From Eledone cirrhosa (taxonomy: Eukaryota; Mollusca; Cephalopoda; Octopoda; Eledonidae), in the NCBI GenBank assembly GCA_964016885.1, contig OZ024743.1, positions 169,104,833 to 169,168,832 of the forward strand: 64,000 nucleotides of DNA, given 5' to 3'. The notes beneath the pieces were generated by a model. The model did no database searches. It was not told the DNA's origin and worked only from the letters and a program-made list of their open reading frames with translations. Position 1 is the first letter of the stretch. The number at the start of each line of letters is the position of its first letter. The position numbers were made by a program, and so were the translations under genes. Shown here piece by piece: positions 54,400 to 64,000 of this stretch.

Positions 54400-55278
54400 G
54401 TTAACGTTTAAAATTAAAAAAAATATATATACATATATATCTAAACAGCAATTAATGTACCCTTGTACAGGGAAAAGAGAACAGCCAAAATTGAGAAAAA
54501 GTTAAAGGGCAAAAAGAAACAGACATTCAAAACATTAGGAAATATGAAAAATACATAAAATACATATATATATCTTTAAAAAAAAATGTTTCCTTCAACG
54601 TCTGTCCCCTCGCGTTGCCTCAACGAACCAGCCAAATCAAATAAGGTAAAAAAGAGGAGAAAAAAAATGTTTGTTTTAAAATATATCCACGTTGGATATC
54701 AACAAAGGTAGCCAGTGGCTAAAAATCCCTTAGAAAAAGGTAAGGCATGTATATCCCCATGCGGGGCAGTAATGTTCACAAAAAAAAGTTTCTTCTCTTC
54801 TCTCTTGATCAGTCATGGAACACACACGCAATTCAAAAAATGTCCCCGTCGGAAAATTACAAAACGGGGAAGGAACGCAACGCCACCTTGGAAAAATACT
54901 CTTTGTTTTTTTTTGTTTTTTTTTGTAAGTTGCGAAAAGGTTGGCAACGGCAGTGAAATATTCAAGTGAATAAAAAGGGCTGCTTTAAATTATTTACACG
55001 AATGAATCGTTTTGAAATTTCCGATGTGTGGTGGTTTGCGTCGGTAAGGCTATGAAACTGCCACTTACTATTCCCTGTTTTGGTCAGTGGTTAAACAATG
55101 TTGTCGCTGCTGCTGCTGTCGTTGTTGTTGTCAAGTGTAGCAAAAAGTTTTTGAAATACTGCTAATTTTTCAAAAAAAACTTTGAAAGGAATATATTGTA
55201 TCTTCGCAAGTTGCGAAAAAGGCCGGCAACGTGGCAATAAAAGTTCAACTGAATGAAAAAGAAGGGCTGCGTTAAATT
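54400..55278 (-). other. Gypsy-3 leader
   Basis: Non-coding. Parts resemble the Gypsy-2 leader (CAACGTGGATATATT, ACATTACTGCCCCGC on the minus strand) and part resembles the 19827-20089 leader (GACGCAAACCACCACACAT). Confidence 0.6.
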
Positions 55279-55294
55279 CTTACATCGGTCACCA
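55279..55294 (-). promoter_or_regulatory. Gypsy-3 primer-binding site
   Basis: Minus strand TGGTGACCGATGTAAG one base after the LTR. Confidence 0.6.
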
Positions 55295-55295
55295 C

Positions 55296-55527
55296 TTTAG
55301 CTGTATTAGTTATAGATGTTATTGAGATACGAGTGACATAATAATGATTTCAACAGCAGAAATTAGAGATGAAATATATGTTTATTTTTGATGTAGCACA
55401 AACAATGGTGTGGTACAGAGGCTGGTTTCTGGCGTGTGATCAGTCGGCTTTTCAGTGGCTGTCTGTTTTTTTCTTTATCGCGTTCTCAACCAGCGTTGTT
55501 CTATCAAGAGGCGTGAGGCTTACTACA
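55296..55527 (-). repeat. Gypsy-3 5' LTR
   Basis: 232 bp, empty of SINE, otherwise matching the 3' LTR. Confidence 0.87.
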
Positions 55528-55861
55528 CTATCTTACAAGTGAACATACATATATTTGCAACTGTAGATGTAGATATTTAAAAAGTAGCTAACCTAAGATT
55601 ATATGTAATTTACTGTCAATAACAGGTAAACACGTTTGTCATTCTGTTTTTCATTTGCAGTTATCTGCAGTTAGTTATAGTGTTTTGATTATATTGAACT
55701 TCTTAGCCAAAATAATATATCTGACTCTAAATGTAGTGTTTAAGCAAAAGTTAGGGAAATATAATTTTATCGAGATTTTGTTTATGCGAAAGTTTGTGAA
55801 ATATAATTTTTAACACTGATATACTTTTTGTTAATGTCTTCGTTAATGTCTTTTGTTAATG

Positions 55862-56206
55862 TCAGAGGTGGAACTGGTGGTAGAAAGCTCGGAAGATATC
55901 CTTAGACTGGAGACCTGGTCCAAGTGCTGGTAACAGAGTGGATTCTGTAAAAACAGTCCCTTCAATGGACACCCGCACTTTTAATCTACCAAAGTACGAC
56001 AGGATCCTGTGTTCTTGTGGTTCTGCTAGCGATGCCAGCAATAGCTGCCTCAAACCAGAAATATTTCCAGTTCTAAATTGAATTAGTCTTGCTATAGTCA
56101 CAATATTTTTGTCAACGTGGAGCATTTTTAGAAGATACTTTCTGAAAGGATGAGCGATTTGTTTAAACTTGAAAACACGTAGTTTCGAAGCAAAACACTT
56201 AACCAC
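55862..56206 (-). other. Unrecognised 114-codon open frame
   Basis: Balanced composition, uninterrupted, with a leucine/isoleucine-rich central part (RKYLLKMLHVDKNIVTIARL). I do not recognise a family. It could be an exon, a retrocopy fragment or chance. There is no flanking splice or polyA evidence that I can rely on. Confidence 0.3.
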
Positions 56207-56631
56207 ATAGTCATATGTCTCCGTTAAAATAGAAAACTACTGGATAATCTCGACCAGACGCATTTGATCACAGATCTAATATGTCAAGATTGGCAACATC
56301 AACAAAAATGACACAGTTACCTAGTGCAAATATTAAAACCACCATCTTTAAAAAAATAATTAAAAAATCTCGAAGTTTTTGGCTGACTTAAAAAGACAAT
56401 CCCACAACTTCTCACAACTTTCGCCGTCCTTTGTAGTTTGAAATGTTGAATGTGAGAGAAATGTTTTCAACTTTCCTTTCTCTGTCATCACACTGCTAAG
56501 AAAAAGAGTGAGGTCTCATGAGAAGTATAAATGTGACCCTCAAAAATAATAAGTATGTTCAAATGTAGAGTGCTTGATAATTCAACCATGAGATTAACAA
56601 CATCAATGACTGAGATATAAAATAACAATTG

Positions 56632-56755
56632 TTTCTAGTGCATTACTGGTACTTTATTTTATCGACCCCGTAAGGATGAAAAGCAAAGTTAACCTCGGCG
56701 GGATTTCAACTCAGAACATAAAGGGCCGTAATTCTATGTTGCAAAGCAATCCACC
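56632..56755 (-). mobile_element. SINE, 5' part shortened
   Basis: ATTGTTTCTA, CTTATTTTATCGACC-type tail and GGCGGGATTTCAACTC. Part of the head between GCAAAGCA and ATCCACCG is missing. Confidence 0.85.
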
Positions 56756-56756
56756 G

Positions 56757-57360
<604 letters not shown>

Positions 57361-57925
57361 ATGATTGGAGAACTGCGTGACTGTCAGGGAAATTTTTTCT
57401 GAACACGTTATTAAAATAAGTTGGATTACTTTGAATAAATCATGAATAAATATTATGTAATTTATGTACTAAATTTCGTTGCTCTTGATTAAACATAAAT
57501 ATTCTTATACATAATGTATTACTTATTTTAAGATTCACTTCTTTTAAAATTTTCAAATGTCAATACTTCCGGTTAGCGTCCATTATATTATAACACTTCG
57601 CCGTATGCTTCACATTGCTTGTATATAATTATATATAAACTTTCCTATATTTGCATCGATATATCATCGATATATCATTTCTGTGTCTATTCTATTTTCT
57701 CCTTTTTCGTTGACCGTAATGCAGTTTATATGTAATATCTTTTTTTTTAAATGTATCATGGATTACTTTACAGAAGACAGTGTAACACTGATTCTCTTCA
57801 GTTTCTGGGCATATTGTCAATTACGAGTTTATTTGACGTATCATATCTACATGCCTGTATATTTGCGTATAATAACAATATGCACACTACACATGCTAGC
57901 AGAAAACTAACCTTAGGGTGGTTTT
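57361..57925. other. No recognised feature
   Basis: AT-rich sequence. A 75-codon open frame at 57683-57910 (+) shows nothing recognisable. Confidence 0.4.
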
Positions 57926-57942
57926 CTTCTAGTAATAATAAT

Positions 57943-58033
57943 TGTTTCTACTTTTGGCACAAGGTCAGCCATTACCCAGTACATTATTGGTACTTTATTT
58001 TATCGACTCCGTAAGGATGAAAGGCAAAGTTAA
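57943..58033 (-). mobile_element. SINE, 5'-truncated
   Basis: Only the tail half of the SINE, with a 17-bp duplication CTTCTAGTAATAATAAT (57926-57942 and 58034-58050), so truncation happened at insertion. Confidence 0.88.
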
Positions 58034-58050
58034 CTTCTAGTAATAATAAT

Positions 58051-58493
58051 ATCTCCACAGTCGACAATATATCTTTCAAGGAAATAGAGAAACGCTCCAA
58101 ATATAAAGATCTAGAGATAGAAATATGTGGAAAATGAAAAGAGAAACAATACCTATAATAATAGGTTCTCTGGGATTGATTAAAAAAAACGCACAAATAC
58201 ATAGCCCAAACTCCAGGACTTACAAATATATACAGCATACAAAAGATAGAACTACTAGGCACTGCACACATTTTATGAAAAGTACTATCAATACAATAGA
58301 AACAAAATCATCAAAAACTACACTGCTCATACCCAAGGCACACAGAGCTGTGCTCGGTAAAGCATTAATGATGCGCAATAAAAATAATAATGGAAATGAT
58401 AATAGTAATGATGATGATGATGATGATGAAAAACAAAACCTGTCAAAGGGCAGAGGAACTCAGGAGGGTCAACGGCCATTCAAAAATTTGTAA
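58051..58493 (+). pseudogene. LINE reverse transcriptase C-terminus
   Basis: Reads KEIEKRSKYKDLEIEI, then after a frameshift MWKMKRETIPIIIGSLGLIKK, the W..K..TIPI..G.LG.I pattern found near the C-terminus of a common group of cephalopod and other animal LINE RT proteins. It ends with AHRAVLGKALMM and a (GAT)n microsatellite at about 58407-58428. No catalytic part is present. Confidence 0.6.
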
Positions 58494-58734
58494 AATTTCC
58501 AGCTGCAGAGTTTAAAATAGTAGATTGGCGAACACCACAGGATAGCCTACTTCAATTTTAAGGTTTGAGAGTCCCTTAAAGACGTTTACATAACCCCCTA
58601 GAGATGTCCCCCCCCCCTCCGCCCAAAAAATCAAAAAAAACACCAGTTATGGTGGAACCTTAAAACCACTAACCTCAATGAGTGAAATAAATCAAAATAT
58701 TTGTTTACACAAAGACGTGAATCGTGATGGAGCT

Positions 58735-59165
58735 TCTAGTGAAGGTGTCTCGTCCTGAAGGCATCCTGTGGTTAAGCAGCACAGGCCCAGTCGTTATTAT
58801 GACACTGCTAGAAGGAAATTGAGTAATGAGGTAAACAAGGCTGTTATGGAGTGTTATTTTAGAAGCAGGCCTGTGAATAAAAACGGTGAGCCAATTAGAG
58901 GATATTAACGAAGGATGTTATGAGTATAACAGGAGATGGGGCTCTTTGAATTAATTAGATTTGTAATCAGGCAAGAGCAATACACAAAAACGGATGGCTA
59001 TCTGAGAATGAAATTGAAATGATAAAGAAAAAGATAAGTCAGGAGGGTATGGAGGATATAGAAGCCCAGGATGTTGGAAATTCACATAGAGATGAGAGTA
59101 TGCCAAACCACCGCCCTAATAATGATTTCTTCATTAACCACAAAGGGTTTAGAAAATATACAGTA
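58735..59165 (+). pseudogene. LINE pol N-terminal fragment
   Basis: Frames read RRKLSNEVNKAVMECYFRS, then NGEPIRGY, a stop, ELIRFV-type sequence and ARAIHKNGWLSENEIEMIKK, followed by an acidic part. This matches my memory of the N-terminal region of the same LINE group as 58051-58493. Two or more lesions. It lies downstream of the C-terminal fragment, so the pieces are not one collinear copy. Confidence 0.5.
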
Positions 59166-59559
59166 AGGACAGCACAGGAATAATGGGATGAAAACTTTTT
59201 AATCATGAAAATTTCAACGGTTAGTTCTTTACACTTTAAGCGTGAAGTGGTCAAAAAAAATTCTGTGTAGTGGTCACATGACTGAAGGAACTTTTGATGT
59301 GATCTTAGCGTCACATCCTACAGTACCGAATGAACCACACACAGAGATAGAGCATGCAAATGATATTCTGCTTTCTAGCCCTCTCTGACTGAAGCTCCCA
59401 CGTCCACTCAAAACCTAGGTTTGGCAGCTTAACAAACACGTATTGAGTTCTAGGAAATAAATAATTTTCTATAGATGATAAACACAACCATAAGGATATG
59501 GTCCGAACGTCGAAGAGCCGAATTCCCACTATCATCGCTTCCATCACTTTCGCTCTCCC

Positions 59560-60859
59560 CATCTCTCTGTATGGTGAGCAAATGGGGTCCCACGTGCTGG
59601 CCGCCCCACAGCCCCGGCGGACAGAATGGAGAAGGCGTTTCCCCGGAGGATGGTAATGGAGATACGCTGGAAGAGCCATTCCATCTCGCGTGGCTCACAC
59701 CTGCGGTTGGCCAGCTCAGCACCTATGGTGGTGAGTAGGGAGGTAGCTCTAGGGCCAAGGACACCAGAAGTCTTCACTGCCAAGGGCACGACCGCAAACC
59801 TGTCGATCGGTACTTGGAGAGTTTTCCCTCCTCAGTCCGACGTGCAGCAGAACCTGGGTTTGTCGCAGACTGCACCAGGTTGCGGCCGGAGAGAGTGTCG
59901 CTGCAAGAGGCATCCCAGACTAGGGGTTTTCCACCGCGGAACGGGAAGATGGTCAACCCGTCTGGACCTTTGCCGTCCTCTCGATCCATCCCCACCGGCT
60001 TGAGCTGGGAGGGGAAGCCTGCAGCATCCAAGCCATGCTTTATGATCTCGATGAGGTCAGCATGGCATGGAAGGCGGCCGGCACTGTGGCGACAGGAAAG
60101 CCGGTGGGGTTTTGAGGCCGCGCAAAAACAGGCAAGGCGGTGCTGTCGAGCTGGTGCGTGATCCTGTCTGAGGCCAGGCTCACTGGATGGCATCCCGGGA
60201 CTTAACGTCAGCAGGGGCAGAAGGAGGACGGACATCTACTGGGCTAAGACCCAGCCGGTCCCACGTCTCAGAGGCGGCCTCATGTTCCACGATCACAGAA
60301 AGTTCCATTGTATTTTGGAGAACCCTGCTGAGGTTACCGACGAAAGAAACGCCAACAAAGCCAGCGAGATCGGGGACCGGCGGCCAAGGCCACCATATCT
60401 AACATGTAAAGTTGCCTGTTGCCATCCAATGTCGTCAAACCTGGCGTTGCATATCTCCTCAGCTGCCGCTTGGATACCAGTATAGAGGTCAGAGAAGAGA
60501 GATGCGTGGCTGCAGCACAGAACGCTGCGAAGGGTGTAGAGGAGCTTCGGCATGGCGAAGCAGTTCCTCAACAGGAAGAGTGCTGGGTGGGCGTCAATCA
60601 AGCCCAGTCGGCTCGTGAGGGTCTTGAGTTGTTGGAGCCTAGCCTGGACCTGATGATGGAGCGGATGGCCGGGTGGTGGTTCGGTGACCCGAGGATGAGG
60701 GAATCCTCTTTGGGGGTCACCTGTACCTGGTGGAGAATGAACCGCACGTCCGAGACGGAGGCTGCAAAGCTCTCAGCATCGTGGTTGACATTCACCACCT
60801 CCGACTTGGACGAGTTGACCAGGAGGCCGATTCCTGCATGGACAGGAACCACCGATTGT
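59560..60859 (-). pseudogene. Non-LTR element: RT thumb, CCHC finger and restriction-like nuclease
   Basis: GIGLLVNSSKSEVVNV (after the DD box), MIDAHPALFLLRNCFAMPKL and RYGGLGRRSPISLALLAFL (RT thumb, 60601-60293). Then ACFCAASKPHRLSCRHSAGR (CxC..H..C finger). A nuclease-like part has GPDGLTIFPF and LVWDASCSDT, corresponding to the K/RPD...D/E arrangement of RLE nucleases with the first basic residue changed to G. The C-terminal tail has TSGVLGPRATSLL and SITILRGNAFSIL. Confidence 0.7.
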
Positions 60860-61719
60860 AGGTCATGGCAGACAGTCTCTACGGTCCGCCTAACGTAGCA
60901 TCATCCAACTACCAAACGTTGAGAGGGGCCGTGATACTCCGGGCAATGTGGTCTATACCAAGAGCAAATAAGGGGGTGGGATCAAAGGGTCACCATTTTG
61001 GACCCCAGTGGCTGAAGGTATGACCGTATCAGCAGCAAGGAGCATGCTCGGGGCTCTATATGATAGGTAGGTCAGCGTGTAGGCAGAGGGGGCTTGGCTG
61101 AGGCAGGCATCGAGCACATGGTCACAGCGTGTGCAATTGAAGGCATTCCTCGTGTCAAGCTTGACAATGAGGCGTCTGGAGTCCCTGGATGCCAGTTCCA
61201 GCGAGCAGCTATTGGAAAACTGACTAGTTGCATGTGCGGACACGCCGACACATAGTTGCACCGGACTGAGCTCTTCACCGGCTTCTGGTGTTATGGACCT
61301 GTAGACCACCTTAGCAGCCAGCCTACGGAAAACATTGCCCACAGTGATGCCACCCTTTTTCTTCCTGAGAGCGGTCAGGCTAACCGAAAAAAAGAGGCCT
61401 CAGGCGTGAGCATTCAGGGCGCCATGGATGAGCCTATTGGTGAGTGCCACAATTGCACTCAGAAGGCGGCCACCGGCTTCAGTGGAGAGGGGGTATAGAA
61501 ACTCCTTGAGGTGGCCAGCTCGGAGACCATCAGCACCTCCGGTGCTGCTAGCTGGGAGGGACTTGATGGCAGATATGATGTCTGCATCGGAAGCCACAAG
61601 GAGCAAGTGGGGATCGGGTGGGGGTATGGATTAAATGTCAGCGGGTGGCTCAGGGTGCTTAAGTCGCAGGGCAGCCGGGACCTCCTCGGTGGGTTGGAGG
61701 ACAGTATCCTCTGAGGCAA
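60860..61719 (-). pseudogene. Non-LTR element: reverse transcriptase
   Basis: IISAIKSLPASSTGGADGL (RT motif 1 region), NVFRRLAAKVVYRS, LIVKLDTRNAFNCTR (palm aspartate, about 61140-61165), GVQNGDPL (about 60980-61003; usual GVQQGDPL) and LDDAT (60894-60908; the DD box, preceded by a stop where tyrosine would be). Catalytic aspartates remain, but single-base shifts and the TAG break the protein. Confidence 0.75.
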
Positions 61720-62448
61720 TCACTCTGACTGCGGCCGAGACATCACCCATGATTAGTTTTGCGTACACATGGTCGCATCAACGCTTGGCGCTAGCCTCAG
61801 GGTTGGGGGATTGAAGACACTCGAGAGCAAGGGGTGTGGAGTCCTTCAGCACGTTTGAGGTGGGCACTTGCCCAAAGGACGAAACATTGGCCTTGACAAA
61901 GGCTGTTGTCGACAGGTCGCCTCGGTCAACGCCAGAGTTGGGGAGGCCGAGGCCGAATGGGCGAAAGGATGCGCTCACATTCGCTGGCTCGGTTAGAGTC
62001 CAGGGCACTCTCAATCGAGGAAGCGAGGGCATCGCCTACCGGCACCCGGGCCGCTCTCGGAATCTTGAGCGGAATCTTCCGGAGCTGCCCGAGCCGAGTG
62101 ATGTTGACCAGCGAGGCTTGGGGATCAGACAATCTATCTCATCCGGTGGTGTGCCAGACGGCCGTGGCTGGGCAGATGAGGGGAAGGGACAGTTGCTGCA
62201 TCTCTACGCTGCGTGGGCACTGAAGGCTCAACGCACAAGCCAACACAAGTGAGATGATCAAAACAGCCGCACCCCGAACAGTTCCGCCCCCTCTTCCATC
62301 TGTTCTGGGTGCTGCAAGTGCTGCAGGCGTCGACAGGTGGGGCTGGAGGATGGGTCATGGAGCCTAGAACTGGTGCACCAAGTGGCATCAAGGGCGAGTG
62401 GCTGGGTGGAAGGGAAAGTGCTGGTATGAGTGAGACCTCATAGCTCAC
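61720..62448 (-). pseudogene. Non-LTR element: PHD-like zinc finger and pre-RT region
   Basis: At about 62325-62240 the frame reads CSTCSTQNRWKRGRNCSGCG followed by CFDHLTC, that is CxxC, CxxC and HxxC spacing as in the first half of a PHD-type finger. After a gap the pre-RT region reads RKIPLKIPRAARVPVGDALA and, in another frame, SGVDRGDLSTTAFVKANVSS. At least three frames are needed. Confidence 0.6.
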
Positions 62449-63400
62449 CTACACCAGATCTGAAGGTGACAGAAGACATGAAAGAAAACAAATGAGAGAG
62501 AGCTAAATAGAAGAGAAAGGGAAAAGATAAAGAGATGAAGATAAAAACGAAGAGAGGGAGATAGAGATGGTAGAATATATAACTGTATAAGGAACAGGAA
62601 GAAAGAAGAGAGGGACATGATGCGTGACCGTTTTTGTTTTCAAATACCGTGAAATTTTTAATCTATTGTATTTGATAGAAATTATACTATTATATTATAT
62701 CAAAATTAAACAATATACGATAATATAAAAAAATATAAAACATTTGCAATGATAATCTGGAGCATAGTTAAATTAATAAATACATTCAATAATTTAGTTA
62801 TAAAATTCAAAGTTAGAAACATTATTAACTAACAAAGATCCTTACAAATATAGTAAATAAGTATGAGAGTGTTTAACATAACTTACTTGGATATTAGCAT
62901 CTGTATATGCATTTTATATAATGTTTAGAATTATAAATATTATAAACAATACTATTTAAATCAATATTTGTCAATTACATATAGGATTAATTATTAGTTA
63001 TATTTACTGTATTATTATTTCGATTCAACCAAATCTTACTGTATTCAATACTATAAATCAAGGTAAATACAAATTATTAATCAACTTGGATAAAACGAAA
63101 ATTATACACGATAAATGTAAACAAAAGCTCCGTACGACGTTTAAATTAACTAAACGGTTTAAAAGCCTGAAGATATTACAGATCTCAAATTTAGAAAATT
63201 CAAAACATAAAAAGAGGATTCAAAACCAAACTAAAGGTATTTATTCAATCAAGAGATTATCATACTCTATAAAAGAACCGATATGCATTTCCTAAGGTGA
63301 GGTAGAACATTATACATAATACCAATAATAATAGCATTACAAGAATTATTAATAAAAGTCAATATCTTTCCTCACTCGGTCAATGTTTTTTCTAAATTTA
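62449..63400. other. AT-rich sequence without recognised features
   Basis: Possible 3' non-coding region of the PLE that follows. A lysine-rich 69-codon frame at 63086-63295 (+) is unconvincing. Confidence 0.4.
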
Positions 63401-64000
63401 TATGTTACTTGAAATGTTCTTGCAGATTTATGGAGGCAATTTGAAAATAACTCACTATTTTATTAATTAAATTACCATAATTAGCAATTATTAATAGAGT
63501 CTCTAGATTGCAAATATTGCAGTTAGGTGAGATGGAATTATTCCGATATGCTTCACAGTTTCTACGTTTAATTCAAGAGATTGAGTATTTTATATTTTTC
63601 TCTTTTAAAGACCATATTAATTGTGCTAATGAAGTAGAACATTTTTTATCCGGATTAGAAAAAGAATGTTTATGATTGGAAAATTTCAGTTTTAAGTTCG
63701 ATGAAAAGTAATATCATTATTTGTTAAGGGTGGTGGATTGGCAGTATCGGTAGAGGGTCGGACGCCATGCTTTCCAGCATAGTTACGATCTGAGTTCAAA
63801 TCCCGCCGATGTTGACTTTGCCTTTCATCCTTACGGGGTCGATGAAATAAAGTACCAGTAACGCACTGGGTAATTGCTGGCCTTGTGCCTAAAGTAGAAA
63901 CAATTATTATTTGTTTTAATGGTACATTTATATACTAAATTCTTATCAATGCAGTTATTTTGTAAAGGGCATTCAGATTTCCTTCTACAGTTACAGTTCG
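63401..64000 (-). pseudogene. PLE-7 GIY-YIG endonuclease, split by a SINE
   Basis: Minus strand from the window edge: NCNCRRKSECPLQNNCIDKN (Cys finger), LVYKCTIKTN (GIY part), then a SINE. It resumes with KFSNHKHSFSNPDKKCSTSL, AQLIWSLKEKNIKYSIS, a stop, and RRNCEAYRNNSISPNCNICN with a C-terminus near 63410. It is related to PLE-2 and PLE-4 but distinct. The YIG tripeptide is damaged. The RT should lie outside the window to the right. Confidence 0.72.
63726..63905 (+). mobile_element. SINE inside PLE-7
   Basis: Octopus-type SINE with a small deletion before the B box, flanked by ATTATTTGTT (63716-63725 and 63906-63915). Confidence 0.9.

Larger units (their letters stand above)
48817..55527 (-). 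mobile_element. Gypsy-3: full-length chimeric Ty3/Gypsy element
   Basis: LTRs at 48817-49250 (3', with a SINE) and 55296-55527 (5', 232 bp), and a 4-bp target duplication CTAT (48813-48816 and 55528-55531). After removing the SINE and its 13-bp duplication the 3' LTR is 235 bp, three bases longer than the 5' LTR because of one small indel. The internal body from about 53600 to 49251 is nearly identical to Gypsy-2, but the LTRs and the first gag copy are not. Confidence 0.88.
59560..62448 (-). mobile_element. Decayed non-LTR retrotransposon with RLE-type nuclease
   Basis: About 2.9 kb on the minus strand. Order is N-terminal zinc finger, pre-RT region, RT, CCHC-like finger, nuclease-like domain and C-terminal helical part. 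GC-rich compared with its surroundings, which fits transfer into or retention of a foreign-composition element. Many frameshifts. The domain order matches site-specific or RLE-type LINEs (R2, R4, CRE, NeSL groups) rather than APE-type LINEs. The clade is not resolved. Confidence 0.75.

Overview
This window looks like repeat-rich, gene-poor DNA from a cephalopod, most likely an octopus. The main pointer is a tRNA-derived SINE of the octopus type (tRNA-like head with an internal B box, then a tail of about 70 bp) present in about 11 copies. Long (TA)n, (GT)n and (CA)n tracts and many Penelope-like elements (PLEs) agree with this. I found no host gene, rRNA gene or tRNA gene that I could support. 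Almost all recognisable coding sequence belongs to mobile elements, and nearly all of it is broken.

Layout. 1-2580: a decayed Helitron Rep/helicase (+). 4045-4460: a PLE GIY-YIG endonuclease fragment (-). 4539-7508: a 3-kb inverted-repeat structure with a hammerhead ribozyme in each arm. 7740-10645: a decayed PLE (-) with its 3' repeat and a hammerhead. 10815-11705: a small PLE remnant between inverted arms. 11920-13312: an unidentified element with 59-bp terminal inverted repeats. 13774-16259: a 5'-truncated but otherwise well-kept PLE between inverted arms. 16409-17836: a GT-rich dispersed repeat, with a second copy at 35565-36680.

18911-34592 is a nest. A tandem hammerhead-ribozyme repeat (unit about 533 bp, retrozyme-like) was split after position 19049 by a block of Ty3/Gypsy sequence. 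That block has an A-type LTR and a B-type LTR in discordant, inverted arrangement. A complete Gypsy element (26952-33041, 604-bp LTRs, AATG target duplication) later inserted into the right-hand B-type LTR. 34632-35492 holds a pair of direct repeats starting with half a hammerhead. 36735-40350 is a PLE (+) interrupted by a SINE and ending in a hammerhead.

40640-48800 is mostly microsatellite and unannotatable sequence with old SINEs and a LINE RT scrap. 48817-55527 is a full-length Gypsy element (-) with 232-bp LTRs, a CTAT target duplication and two gag copies. Its body matches the 26952-33041 element but its LTRs do not, so it looks chimeric. 58051-59165 holds two LINE fragments. 59560-62448 (-) is a decayed non-LTR element with an N-terminal zinc finger, reverse transcriptase and a C-terminal restriction-like nuclease domain. 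The window ends inside a PLE GIY-YIG domain (-) split by a SINE.

The most interesting signal is RNA rather than protein. At least six copies of a hammerhead core (CTGATGA ... GAAA with paired stems I, II and III) sit in PLE terminal repeats or in the tandem non-coding repeat. This links the PLEs to a small retrozyme-like element that carries no protein. Hammerheads in PLEs and animal retrozymes are known in general; the particular copies, arrangement and nesting here are read directly from the sequence.
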